From positions 124,001-188,000 of the forward strand of contig CAWBBL010000025.1 of the NCBI GenBank assembly GCA_963786985.1: a stretch of DNA of 64,000 nucleotides, read 5' to 3'. The stretch comes from Desertimonas sp963786985 (GTDB lineage: Bacteria; Actinomycetota; Acidimicrobiia; Acidimicrobiales; Ilumatobacteraceae). This document shows positions 34,474 through 42,647 of the stretch, piece by piece. The position numbers and the translations under genes were made by a program. Each line of letters begins with the position of its first letter. The stretch's first letter is position 1. The notes beneath the pieces are model-generated. The model had not been told where the DNA came from. It searched no databases and was given only the letters and a program-made list of their open reading frames with translations.

Positions 34474-36369
34474 CGTCGACGGCACTTCCGGTCCAACCGA
34501 GTCGTGGCACGCTGCGGCCGCTCGGCCTCGGCGAGGTCGAGATCACCGGTGGCGAATGGGCGCTGCGCCAGCAGGTCAACGGCGAGGCCACGCTGGCGCA
34601 CTGCCACGGCTGGATGGAGCGGCTCGGCTGGACGGCCAACTTCACCCATGCCGCCGCCGGCACGATCGTCGGCAACCACCAGGGGATGATGTTCGCCGAC
34701 TCGGACGTGTACAAGCTGATGGAGGCGATGGCCTGGGAGGTCGGCCGCAGCGGGTCGGCGGATGCCGAGCGCCGCTTCGGCGAGTTGACGGCGGTGATCG
34801 CCCCGGCGCAGGAGGCCGACGGCTACCTCAACACCGTGTTCGGGCGTCGCCGGCCAGCCGCAGCGCTACAGCGATCTGGAGTGGGGCCACGAGCTGTACA
34901 ACGACGGACACCTGTTTCAGGCCGCGGTGGCGCGGGCCAGGACGGTGGGATCCGACGAGTTCGTCGCCATCGCCAGGCGGGTCGCCGACCACGTGTGCGA
35001 CACGTTCGCCGATGGTGGGATCGAGCGCGTTGGCGGGCATCCGGAGGTCGAGCTCGGGCTCGTCGAGTTGGCCCGCCAGACCGGAGAGCAGCGCTATCTC
35101 GATCAGGCGGCGACGTTCGTCCGGCGGCGCGGCACCGGGACGCTCGGCGAGATCCCGTTCGGGCAGGCGTACTTCCAGGACGACGTCCCGATCCGCGACG
35201 CTGCCGTGTTCCGCGGCCATGCCGTGCGGGCGATGTACCTCGCCGCGGGGGCCGTCGACGTCGCCGTGGAGACCGGCGACGACGAACTGATCGACGCGCT
35301 TGTCGCCCAGTGGGAGGCGACCGTCGCCCGCCGGACGTATCTCACCGGTGGAATGGGTTCGACGCACACCGGCGAGGCGTTCGGCGACGACTTCATGCTT
35401 CCTCCGGATCGGGCCTACTCCGAGACGTGTGCCGGAATCGGCTCGGTGATGCTGGCCTGGCGTCTACTGCTGGCGACGGGAGAGACGCGGTTCGCCGATG
35501 TCATCGAGCGCACCCTGTACAACGTGGTCGCCACCTCTCCGGCCCCCGATGGCCGGCACTTCTTCTACGCCAACCCGCTCCATCAACGAGTTCCCGGGTC
35601 CGTGCCGAGCGACGACGTCGAGAGCAAGCGGGCATCGTCGAGCCTGCGCGAGCCGTGGTTCCTCGTTGCGTGCTGTCCGACCAACGTGGCCCGCACGCTG
35701 GCCAGCCTCGCCGGCTATCTGGCCACTGCCGACAGCGACGGGATCCAGATCCACCAGTACGCGAACAGTCGCATTCGCACGACCATCGGTGACAGCCGGC
35801 GGGTGGGCGTCGAGTTGGCGACCGGTTATCCCGACGACGGCACCGTCGCCGTGCGGGTGACGGAGACCGACGGGCAGCCGTGGGCGCTCACTCTGCGGGT
35901 TCCATCGTGGGCCGACGGTGCCGAGTTGGTTGACGGCGATGAGCGACGGCCGGTCACCCCCGGCACCGTCGTCGTCGAACGACCGTTCACGGTCGGCGAC
36001 GAGGTGACACTGAGGCTGCCGCTGACGCCGCGCTGGACCTTGCCCGACCCGCGGATCGATGCCATCCGCGGTTGCGCGGCGGTCGAACGGGGACCGCTCG
36101 TGTTGTGCGCCGAGTCGGTCGACATGCCCGAGCAGCGCCACGTCGATCTGCTGCGCGTCGAAACCTCGGTGCCCCCCGCCGACCGCGACGGGTCAGTGGT
36201 CGTCGCCGCCCGGTTCCTCGATCCGGCCGGTGACGGCTGGCCGTACGGTGCTGCCGACGATGTTGCCGTGCCGGTGGCCGCGGATGTCGTCGACGTGCCC
36301 CTCGTCGCCTACAACAAGTGGGCCAATCGCGGTCCTTCGTCGATGCGCGTCTGGCTCCCCACCGTGTGA
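34470..36369 (+). CDS. GH127-type glycosidase (DUF1680, beta-L-arabinofuranosidase family), frame broken near 34848
   Basis: Glycoside hydrolase of the GH127/DUF1680 family, whose known members release beta-L-arabinofuranose. NFTHAAAGTIVGNHQGMMFADSDVYK and DGYLNTVFGR are N-terminal family motifs, VYLTGGMGSTHTGEAF-like and ACCPTNVARTLASLAGY (Cys nucleophile region) are later ones. The frame from ATG 34470 runs to VFGR, after which the family sequence GQPQRYSDLEWGHELYN lies one frame over. Removing the C at 34848 gives a 632-residue enzyme of normal length. With the upstream transporter and LacI regulator it suggests uptake and breakdown of an arabinoside. It either needs the extra base to be an error or is inactive. 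Confidence 0.82.
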
Positions 36370-36376
36370 GAGCCTC

Positions 36377-36395
36377 GCCACGCGGCCTGCGTGGC
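36377..36395. terminator. Hairpin between convergent genes, part of a repeat fragment
   Basis: GCCACGC and GCGTGGC form a 7-bp stem with a 5-nt loop between the convergent GH127 and tsaC genes. Positions 36383-36406 are a reverse-strand fragment of the 67-bp element seen at 46.5, 61.2 and 63.5 kb. There is no T run. Confidence 0.5.
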
Positions 36396-36407
36396 CGGGG
36401 AACGCAG

Positions 36408-37346
36408 TTATCGGGCGGCGGCTTTCTGGAGGCGGTCGCGGATTGCGTGGCCGAGGCCGATCGGCGGCGGCAGCACGGCGATCACGTCGGTGCAGCCGTG
36501 GGCATCGGCGTCGCGGAGTTCGGCGTAGAGGTTGCGGGCGTAACGCACGAGGTCGTCCGTGCCGTCGATCACCCGGATCTCGATCCCGTTGGCTCCCAGG
36601 CGGCTCGCCGCGGCGGTGGCGTCGATCGGCCGATCGACGAGGTGCACCCGAGCCCGCGGGGCATAGTGCGACGCCACCATCCCCGCCGCTCGTGACGGCC
36701 CGCTCGGCGAAGCGATGGGCGTCCCGATCAGTTCGGCAACCGTCTCCGTCGGGATGCCTCCGGGTCGCAGGATCTGCGGTGGGTCGACGGTGCAGTCGAC
36801 GATCGTGCTCTCCACGCCCACCGGGCTCGGACCGCCGTCGAGGATGACGTCCCGCGCTGGATCGAGCAGAGCTCCGAGCTCGTCGAGCACGTGCCCGACG
36901 GTCGTCGGACTCACCGCGCCGTAGCGGTTCGCCGACGGGGCGGCGAGGCCGCCGCCGGTGCGCGCCAGGACCTGGAGAGTCGCCGGGTGGGCCGGGACCC
37001 GGACGCCAACGGTGTCCCGACCTCCGGTGACGGCGTCGGGGACGCGCGACGACCGGTGCAGGAGCAGCGTCAGCGGACCCGGCCAGCACGTCTCGGCGAG
37101 CACTGCGGCGTGGACCGGAACGGCGTCCACCCACCGGGGAAGGTCGTGGGCCGCGCCGACGTGGACGATCAACGGGTGGGTCGGGGGACGGCCCTTGACC
37201 TCGAAGATGCGGGCGACGGCGGCCGGCTGCTCGGCGTCGGCCGCCAGCCCGTACACCGTCTCGGTGGGCACGACGGCCAGCCCGCCGGCGGCGATGCAGT
37301 CGGCGACGCGCTCGACGTCCTTGGTGACCAGCGCGTCAGCACCCAC
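36408..37346 (-). CDS. tsaC: Threonylcarbamoyl-AMP synthase (Sua5/YrdC/YwlC)
   Basis: A 312-residue Sua5-type enzyme that makes threonylcarbamoyl-AMP for the t6A modification of ANN-decoding tRNAs. The YrdC domain carries VVPTETVYGLAADA, KGRPPTHPLIVHV, WPGPLTLLL and GLAAPSANRYGAVSPT. A C-terminal Sua5 domain follows from SPSGPSRAAGMVASHYAPRA, as in longer bacterial Sua5 proteins. The GTG at 37346 is chosen because a TACGCT hexamer lies 7 nt upstream; the open frame farther back is not family-like. It diverges from the DUF559 cassette. Confidence 0.92.
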   Translation of the reverse strand: MGADALVTKDVERVADCIAAGGLAVVPTETVYGLAADAEQPAAVARIFEVKGRPPTHPLIVHVGAAHDLPRWVDAVPVHAAVLAETCWPGPLTLLLHRSSRVPDAVTGGRDTVGVRVPAHPATLQVLARTGGGLAAPSANRYGAVSPTTVGHVLDELGALLDPARDVILDGGPSPVGVESTIVDCTVDPPQILRPGGIPTETVAELIGTPIASPSGPSRAAGMVASHYAPRARVHLVDRPIDATAAASRLGANGIEIRVIDGTDDLVRYARNLYAELRDADAHGCTDVIAVLPPPIGLGHAIRDRLQKAAAR

Positions 37347-37353
37347 CGGTCCG

Positions 37354-37359
37354 AGCGTA
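37354..37359 (-). promoter_or_regulatory. Putative -10 hexamer of leaderless tsaC
   Basis: TACGCT on the minus strand ends 7 nt before the GTG at 37346. It lies in the 35 bp between tsaC and the repeat beginning at 37382. Confidence 0.45.
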
Positions 37360-37381
37360 CGACCACGTCGCCGCGCCTCGT

Positions 37382-37453
37382 TCTGGGCGGCCTTCGGTCC
37401 ACTTCCCGATCTGGGCGGCCTCCGGTCCGGTTTCCCGGGGTTCGGCCGCCCAG
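37382..37453 (+). repeat. Family 1 palindromic repeat, upstream boundary of DUF559 cassette 1
   Basis: A 72-bp unit of two direct TCTGGGCGGCC(T/C)CGGTCC half-units and a terminal inverted TTCGGCCGCCCAG. It is about 85% identical by eye to the reverse complement of 38443-38514, so the two are inverted around the gene between them. The gene start is 60 bp downstream. Confidence 0.88.
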
Positions 37454-37512
37454 ATCGCCGAATTCCGGCCCCGGCGTTCCCGTTCGGCCTCGGCGACGCG
37501 CCCAGGTCGGGT

Positions 37513-38535
37513 ATGAAGCTGCAACTCCTCGAACCGTTCATCGCCCGGCACCACGGACTGGTCACCCTCGACTCCGTGCGTGAGGCGGGCCTCTCCAAGA
37601 CGACATGGAACCGCGCCCTCAACGACGGCCGGCTCGACCTCATCCATCCCGGAGTCGCCCGCGTCGTCGGCTCGGCCAGGTCGAAGGAGCAGTTGATCGC
37701 CGCGGCGGCGCTTGCCGCAGGACCGTGGGCGATGGCATCACATCGCTCGGCGATCCACCTGTGGGGGATACCGCGACCGGTCGGCGACCCACCCGAGCTG
37801 ATCCTCCCGCAGCGCTCTCGCCAGGCGACGCTCGACGGCGTCATCGTCCATCGTCCGCGCGATCTCCGTGACCTCGGCGCCGTGATGCGGTCTGGGATCC
37901 CGACGACGAAGCTGCTTCGGGCGCTCTGCGACCTCGGCGCCGTGGATCCCGAGGGCGTCCACCCAGCCGTGGGCCACGTCGTCACCAACCGACTGGCCTC
38001 GCCCAACTCGATCCTCGCGGCCATCCGCATGCATGGACGCCGCGGCCGTCCTGGGGTGCCTGCGTTGCGCGAGGCCCTCGAGGATTGGATGGTCGACGGC
38101 AAGTTCCTCGACAGCGAGCTCGAACGCCGGATGAAGCGGCTCGTGAAGCGCCACAAGCTGCCGTCGATCGAGTTTCATCCCACGATTTGCGGCTACGAGG
38201 TCGACTTCCGCGTCGTCGGCACGGCGATCCTGCTCGAGTGCGACGGATGGGAGTTCCACGACAAGCACCGTCATCGATTCGAGGGCGATCGTCGACGCCG
38301 CAACGAGCTGACCGCGGCCGGGTGGATCGTCGTCAACTTCACGTGGTCAATGCTCACCCGGCAGCCGCAGTGGGTTGCGACGATCATCGGTCAAGCCGTG
38401 CAGCAGTGGTCGACGTGGCCGGTGCCCGACCTCGTCCCCGAACTGGGCGGCTCAACGCCCGGAAACCGGACCGGAGGCCGCCCGGAACGGGAATCGGACC
38501 GGAGGCCGCCCAGAACGGGAACGTCGGGAACGTAG
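37513..38535 (+). CDS. DUF559-family (PD-(D/E)XK-like) endonuclease domain protein, cassette 1
   Basis: A 340-residue protein. The N-terminal about 60 residues form an AbiEi-like winged-helix opening (LVTLDSVREAGLSKTTWNRAL, LIHPGVARVVGS). The C-terminal half (about residues 210-305) is DUF559/Vsr-like: GYEVDFRV, ILLECDGWEFHDKHRH, RRRNELTAAGWIVVNFTW, with the Asp and Glu-x-Asp positions expected of a PD-(D/E)XK nuclease. The last about 30 residues, basic and Gly/Pro/Arg-rich, are encoded by the inverted repeat and look like read-through. ATG 37513 is the first start after the upstream repeat. The function is not established; DUF559 proteins are often annotated as endonucleases. A second such gene is at 48874-49806. 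Confidence 0.8.
   Translation: MKLQLLEPFIARHHGLVTLDSVREAGLSKTTWNRALNDGRLDLIHPGVARVVGSARSKEQLIAAAALAAGPWAMASHRSAIHLWGIPRPVGDPPELILPQRSRQATLDGVIVHRPRDLRDLGAVMRSGIPTTKLLRALCDLGAVDPEGVHPAVGHVVTNRLASPNSILAAIRMHGRRGRPGVPALREALEDWMVDGKFLDSELERRMKRLVKRHKLPSIEFHPTICGYEVDFRVVGTAILLECDGWEFHDKHRHRFEGDRRRRNELTAAGWIVVNFTWSMLTRQPQWVATIIGQAVQQWSTWPVPDLVPELGGSTPGNRTGGRPERESDRRPPRTGTSGT
38443..38514 (-). repeat. Family 1 palindromic repeat, inverted downstream boundary of DUF559 cassette 1
   Basis: Inverted partner of 37382-37453. It lies wholly within the 3' end of the DUF559 gene, so part of the repeat is translated. The gene's TAG stop at 38533 lies 18 bp past the repeat. Confidence 0.88.
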
Positions 38536-38538
38536 CCT
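38533..38538 (+). promoter_or_regulatory. Putative -10 hexamer of guaB1
   Basis: TAGCCT lies 9 nt before ATG 38548. Its first three bases are the stop codon of the DUF559 gene, so the cassette ends exactly at the next gene's promoter. Confidence 0.4.
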
Positions 38539-38547
38539 GGATCGGTC

Positions 38548-40005
38548 ATGCGGTTGCTCCACCCCGACCCCGGTTACGACCTGACGTACGACGACGTGTT
38601 CATGGTCCCGAACCTGTCGTCGGTCGGGTCGCGCCTCGACGTCGACTTGACGACCACCGACGGGATCGGCACGACGCTCCCGGTCGTCGTCGCCAACATG
38701 ACCGCCGTCGCCGGCCGGCGGATGGCCGAGACCGTGGCCCGCCGCGGCGGGTTGACCGTGCTGCCCCAGGACATCCCCCTCGACGTCGTCGGCTCGGTCG
38801 TCGACTACGTCAAGAGTCGGCACCCGCTGTACGAGACGGCGATCACGCTGTCGCCACACCACACGATCGGTGACGCCCTCGCCCTGATCCACAAACGAGC
38901 GCACGGCGCCGTCGTCGTCGTCGACGAGGGCGGCGCGCCGCTTGGAGTGTTCGGCGAGCCGGACGCCGCCGGCTACGACCGCTTCACCCAACTGCACGCC
39001 GCCGTGAGCCGCGACGTCATCACCGTGCCCGATGGGATCGAGGCGACCGCGGCGTTCGAGTTGCTGACAGCCCAGCGTCGCTCGTTGGCGCCGGTCGTCG
39101 ACGACGAAGGCCGGCTGATCGGCGTGATCACCCGCAACGGCGCACTGCGATCGACGATCTACCGCCCGGCAGTCGACGCCGAAGGCCGCCTGATGATCGC
39201 CGTCGCCGTGGGCATCAACGGTCCGGCGACCGGAGACGGCATCGATGTCAAGGCCAAAGTGCTGCGGGAGATGGGTGTCGACGTCCTCGTCATCGACACC
39301 GCCCACGGCCACCAACAGCGCACCCTGCAGACCGTTGAAGCCGTGCGCCACGTGGCCCCCGACACCCCGATCGTCGCCGGCAACGTCGTCACCGCCGAGG
39401 GCGCCCGCCAGCTCGTCGATGCCGGCGCCAACATCGTCAAGGTCGGTGTCGGACCGGGGGCGATGTGCACGACCCGAGTGATGACCGGAGTCGGTCGCCC
39501 ACAGTTCTCGGCCGTCGTCGAGTGCGCCGCCGCGGCCCGCTCGCTGGGAGCCCACGTGTGGGCCGACGGAGGGATCCGCTACCCGCGGGACATCGCCCTG
39601 GCACTTGCCGGCGGTGCCGCCAACGTGATGTTCGGCTCGTGGCTCGCCGGGACGTTCGAGTCCGCCGCCGACATCCAGCGCGACGCCGACGGGCGGTTGT
39701 ACAAGGAGAGTTTCGGGATGGCGTCGCACCGCGCCGTGAAGAACCGCAATCGCGCCGACGATCCGCTGGAGCTCGCCCGCAAGGAACTCTTCGAGGAGGG
39801 CATCAGCACCGCCAAGATGTACCTCGACCCCGAGCGGCCGGGGGTCGAGGACATCCTCGATCAAATCGTCGCCGGCGTCCGCTCGGCATGCACCTACGCC
39901 GGCGCCGCCTCCCTCGGCGAGTTCGCCGAGCGCGCCCTGGTTGGAGTGCAGAGTCTGGCCGGGTACCGCGAGGGATTGCCGCACGGGGCATTGGGGGATC
40001 GGTGA
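38548..40005 (+). CDS. guaB1: GuaB1-family IMP dehydrogenase-related protein (probable GMP reductase)
   Basis: A 485-residue (beta/alpha)8 protein with an inserted CBS-domain pair (about residues 95-215). VLVIDTAHGHQQ, NVVTAEGARQLVDAGA, KVGVGPGAMCTTRVMTGVGRP with the catalytic Cys, and the flap FGMASHRAVKNRNR are present. GuaB1 proteins are an actinobacterial group distinct from GuaB2, and studied mycobacterial members act as GMP reductases, not IMP dehydrogenases; that role is the best guess. GTGA overlap couples it to cmk, so this is a nucleotide-metabolism pair. Confidence 0.85.
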   Translation: MRLLHPDPGYDLTYDDVFMVPNLSSVGSRLDVDLTTTDGIGTTLPVVVANMTAVAGRRMAETVARRGGLTVLPQDIPLDVVGSVVDYVKSRHPLYETAITLSPHHTIGDALALIHKRAHGAVVVVDEGGAPLGVFGEPDAAGYDRFTQLHAAVSRDVITVPDGIEATAAFELLTAQRRSLAPVVDDEGRLIGVITRNGALRSTIYRPAVDAEGRLMIAVAVGINGPATGDGIDVKAKVLREMGVDVLVIDTAHGHQQRTLQTVEAVRHVAPDTPIVAGNVVTAEGARQLVDAGANIVKVGVGPGAMCTTRVMTGVGRPQFSAVVECAAAARSLGAHVWADGGIRYPRDIALALAGGAANVMFGSWLAGTFESAADIQRDADGRLYKESFGMASHRAVKNRNRADDPLELARKELFEEGISTAKMYLDPERPGVEDILDQIVAGVRSACTYAGAASLGEFAERALVGVQSLAGYREGLPHGALGDR

Positions 40006-40649
40006 CGGGGGTCCACGAGCTGCTGATCGCCATCGACGGCCCCGCCGGTGCCGGCAAGAGCACCGTTGGCCGGGCGCTCGCCGCCCGTCTCGGTCTGCAC
40101 TACCTCGACACGGGGGCGATGTACCGGGCCGTCGGGTGCGCGGCCTTGCGCCGCGGGATCTCCGTCGCCGACGAGAGCGCTGTCGCCCAGCTCGCCCGGA
40201 CGATCGACCTCGACGTCTCCGACGACGGGGTCTACGTCGACGGCGAAGACGTCACGACGGAGATCCGCGGGCGCGAGGTGACCGCCGTCGTCAGCGCCGT
40301 CGCGGCCAATCCGGGGGTGCGCGCCGAGCTGCGCGCCCGTCAACGAGACTGGGCCCACGACCACGGCGGCGGCGTCATCGAAGGCCGCGACATCGGCACG
40401 GTCGTGTTCCCTGATGCCGCCCTCAAGCTGTTCATCACGGCATCCCCGCAAGAGCGCGCCGCCCGCCGGGTGCGCGAGATCGGCGGCGACGTCGACGATG
40501 TCGCCGCCTCGATCGCCGAACGTGACCGTCGGGACATGAGCCGTCTCGACGGTCCACTTCGTTCGGACGGCGGCGCGGTCGTCGTCGACACCACCGGGGT
40601 CCCGATCGACGCCGTCGTCGACACCATCGTCGGCATGCTCGATCGATGA
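40002..40649 (+). CDS. cmk: Cytidylate kinase
   Basis: A 215-residue kinase that phosphorylates CMP and dCMP with ATP. The P-loop is IDGPAGAGKSTVG near the start, followed by YLDTGAMYRAV, GRDIGTVVFPDA and RDRRDMSRLDGPL, all Cmk landmarks. The start is GTG 40002, which overlaps the guaB1 stop; the family begins a few residues before the P-loop and this fits. It is followed 12 bp later by plsC, a common neighbour order. Confidence 0.93.
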   Translation: MTGVHELLIAIDGPAGAGKSTVGRALAARLGLHYLDTGAMYRAVGCAALRRGISVADESAVAQLARTIDLDVSDDGVYVDGEDVTTEIRGREVTAVVSAVAANPGVRAELRARQRDWAHDHGGGVIEGRDIGTVVFPDAALKLFITASPQERAARRVREIGGDVDDVAASIAERDRRDMSRLDGPLRSDGGAVVVDTTGVPIDAVVDTIVGMLDR

Positions 40650-40661
40650 TCGTGTGACGGT

Positions 40662-41369
40662 ATGGCTGAGACACACTCCTTTCTCGCGGGGAACGGGCCG
40701 GTCAGCCGTTCGTTCTACGCCGTGGTTCGGGCGATCGTCGCCCTGGTGACGCGGGGACTCACGAGGCTGGCCGTCGAGGGCCGCGAGAACCTGCCGTCCA
40801 CGGGAGGATTCGTCCTCGCCCCGATTCATCGTTCGTACATCGACACGCCGATCGCCTCGTGTCTCACTCGACGACGGCTGCGCTTCATGGGCAAGGACAC
40901 CCTGTGGAAGTACCGCTGGTCGGGATGGCTGCTGTCCGCCCTCGGTGGGTTCCCGGTGACGCGGGGGAGCGCCGACCGCGAGGCGCTGCGTCGCTGTGTC
41001 GCCGTACTGCAAGCCGGCGAGCCGGTGGTCCTGTACCCGGAGGGTGAGCGCAAGTCCGGCCCGACGGTGCAACCGCTGTTCGACGGTGCCGTGTACGTCG
41101 CCCTGCGCGCCGGCGTGCCGATCGTGCCGGTCGGCATCGGCGGCTCGGAGCGGGTGATGCCCAAGGGCTGCCGGTTCGTCCACCCGCACAAGGTCCACGT
41201 CATCGTCGGTACACCGATCGACTCGCCGCCGCCGGCCGACTCCGGCCGAGTCGCACGTTCGATGATTCGTCAGCACAGCGACGAGCTGCACGCCACCCTG
41301 CAGCGCCTGTTCGACGCCGCCCAGCAGCGTGCCGGGCTGCCCACCGGTCCGGGAAATCAGCTCCAGTAG
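40662..41369 (+). CDS. plsC: 1-acyl-sn-glycerol-3-phosphate acyltransferase (PlsC family)
   Basis: A 235-residue acyltransferase of phospholipid synthesis with HRSYID (HxxxxD), an FMGKDTLWKYRW segment, GGFPVTRGSADREAL, and YPEGERKSG in place of the usual EGTRS-type motif. A short N-terminal hydrophobic stretch can anchor it to the membrane. Its last 13 bp overlap the convergent M18 peptidase gene. Probably transcribed with guaB1 and cmk. Confidence 0.85.
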   Translation: MAETHSFLAGNGPVSRSFYAVVRAIVALVTRGLTRLAVEGRENLPSTGGFVLAPIHRSYIDTPIASCLTRRRLRFMGKDTLWKYRWSGWLLSALGGFPVTRGSADREALRRCVAVLQAGEPVVLYPEGERKSGPTVQPLFDGAVYVALRAGVPIVPVGIGGSERVMPKGCRFVHPHKVHVIVGTPIDSPPPADSGRVARSMIRQHSDELHATLQRLFDAAQQRAGLPTGPGNQLQ

Positions 41370-42595
41370 GCGGCCAAGGCGGCCACGAGGTGGGCCGGGT
41401 CGGCGGCCCCGCACAGCTCCCGCGCCGAGTGCATCGACAGCTGCGGCACGCCGACGTCGACCGTGGCGATCCCCAGTCGGGTGGCCGTCAACGGCCCGAT
41501 CGTCGATCCGCACGGCATGTCGTTGCGCGACACGAACGTCTGCACCGGGACACCTGCCTTCGCGCAGCACGTCCGGAACAGGGCGGCCGTCGCCGCATCG
41601 GTGGCGTAGCGCTGATTGGCATTGAGCTTGATCGCCGGACCGTTGTTGACGAGCGGCGCGTGACCCGGATCATGACGCTCGGCGTAGTTCGGATGGATGG
41701 CGTGGGCGTTGTCCGCCGAGACACAGCTCGACGATGCGAACACGCGGCGAACGTCGTCGACGGTGTCGATGCCGGATCCGGCGAGCAGCCGCTCCAGAAC
41801 GTCGGCCAGCAACGGCCCGGAGGCCCCGCTGATCGAGGCCGACCCGACCTCCTCGTGATCGAACAGCGCGGCGACGCCGAGATGGGGACCTGGTTCGGTG
41901 CTCGCCAGGGCGGTGACCGCAGCCCAGCACGACACTTGATTGTCGAGACGACCGCTGGCGATGAGCGACCGATCGGCCCCGAGAATGGCCGCTGGCTGCA
42001 CGTCGTAGAGGCAGAGATCCCAGAACGCCGGCGCGGCGCCGGCGCGCTCGCCGAGCCAGTCGGCGAAGTCGGCGCCACCCGTCGACGCCCCGGTGGCCCA
42101 CACCGGCCGCAGGTGGACGTGGCGGTCGAGGGTGAGGCCGTGGTCGTTGACCTCGCGGTCGAGGTGGATCGCCAGCTGCGGGACGCGGGCAATGGGCTCG
42201 CGGACATCGACCAGCGTCGACGTGCCGTCCTCGGCGACGACCCGGCCGGCCACTCCGAGGTCGCGGTCGAGCCAGCTGTTCAGCAGCACTCCTCCGTACA
42301 CCTCGACCCCGAGCAGGCTCCAATTGGCCACGCGCTGGTCGGCGCGCGGGTGGATGCGCAGACACGGCGAGTCGGTGTGCGCCCCGACGATGCGGGCCGC
42401 GTTCGGGCGCCCGTCGGAAAGGCGCCAGGCGACGAGGGCCGCGCCGCGCCGGGTGAACCCGGCATCGGGCAGCGCGACCCACGACTCGGTTTCGTTGAGC
42501 TCGCTGAACCCGGCCGCCCGCAACAGATCGGCGGCTGCCTCGGCCGCATGCCACGGCGATGGCGAGGAATCGAGGTGGTCGAGCAACTCCTGCAC
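41357..42595 (-). CDS. apeB: M18 family aminopeptidase (aspartyl aminopeptidase)
   Basis: A 412-residue zinc aminopeptidase that removes acidic N-terminal residues. The metal and catalytic set is present: VGAHTDSPCLRI, GRLDNQVSCWAA, FDHEEVGSAS, NDMPCGSTIGP and LSMHSARE. The start is GTG 42595 (VQELLDHLDSSPSPWHA), the usual M18 opening; a TTG at 42607 is possible. It diverges from pyk with about 50 bp between, and the 3' end overlaps plsC. Confidence 0.9.
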   Translation of the reverse strand: MQELLDHLDSSPSPWHAAEAAADLLRAAGFSELNETESWVALPDAGFTRRGAALVAWRLSDGRPNAARIVGAHTDSPCLRIHPRADQRVANWSLLGVEVYGGVLLNSWLDRDLGVAGRVVAEDGTSTLVDVREPIARVPQLAIHLDREVNDHGLTLDRHVHLRPVWATGASTGGADFADWLGERAGAAPAFWDLCLYDVQPAAILGADRSLIASGRLDNQVSCWAAVTALASTEPGPHLGVAALFDHEEVGSASISGASGPLLADVLERLLAGSGIDTVDDVRRVFASSSCVSADNAHAIHPNYAERHDPGHAPLVNNGPAIKLNANQRYATDAATAALFRTCCAKAGVPVQTFVSRNDMPCGSTIGPLTATRLGIATVDVGVPQLSMHSARELCGAADPAHLVAALAAYWS

Positions 42596-42647
42596 GCGCC
42601 CATTCAATCGAGTAGAGAATGACTGTGGGCGAACGCGGAGGTAGCCG

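Noticed and set aside
36370..36407. Canonical rho-independent terminator after GH127
   Set aside because: The hairpin is real but no T run follows and it belongs to a dispersed repeat, so only a weak terminator call was kept.
37360..37381. Target-site duplication around DUF559 cassette 1
   Set aside because: Only ACGTCG is shared by the outer flanks at unequal distances, which is expected by chance at this GC content.
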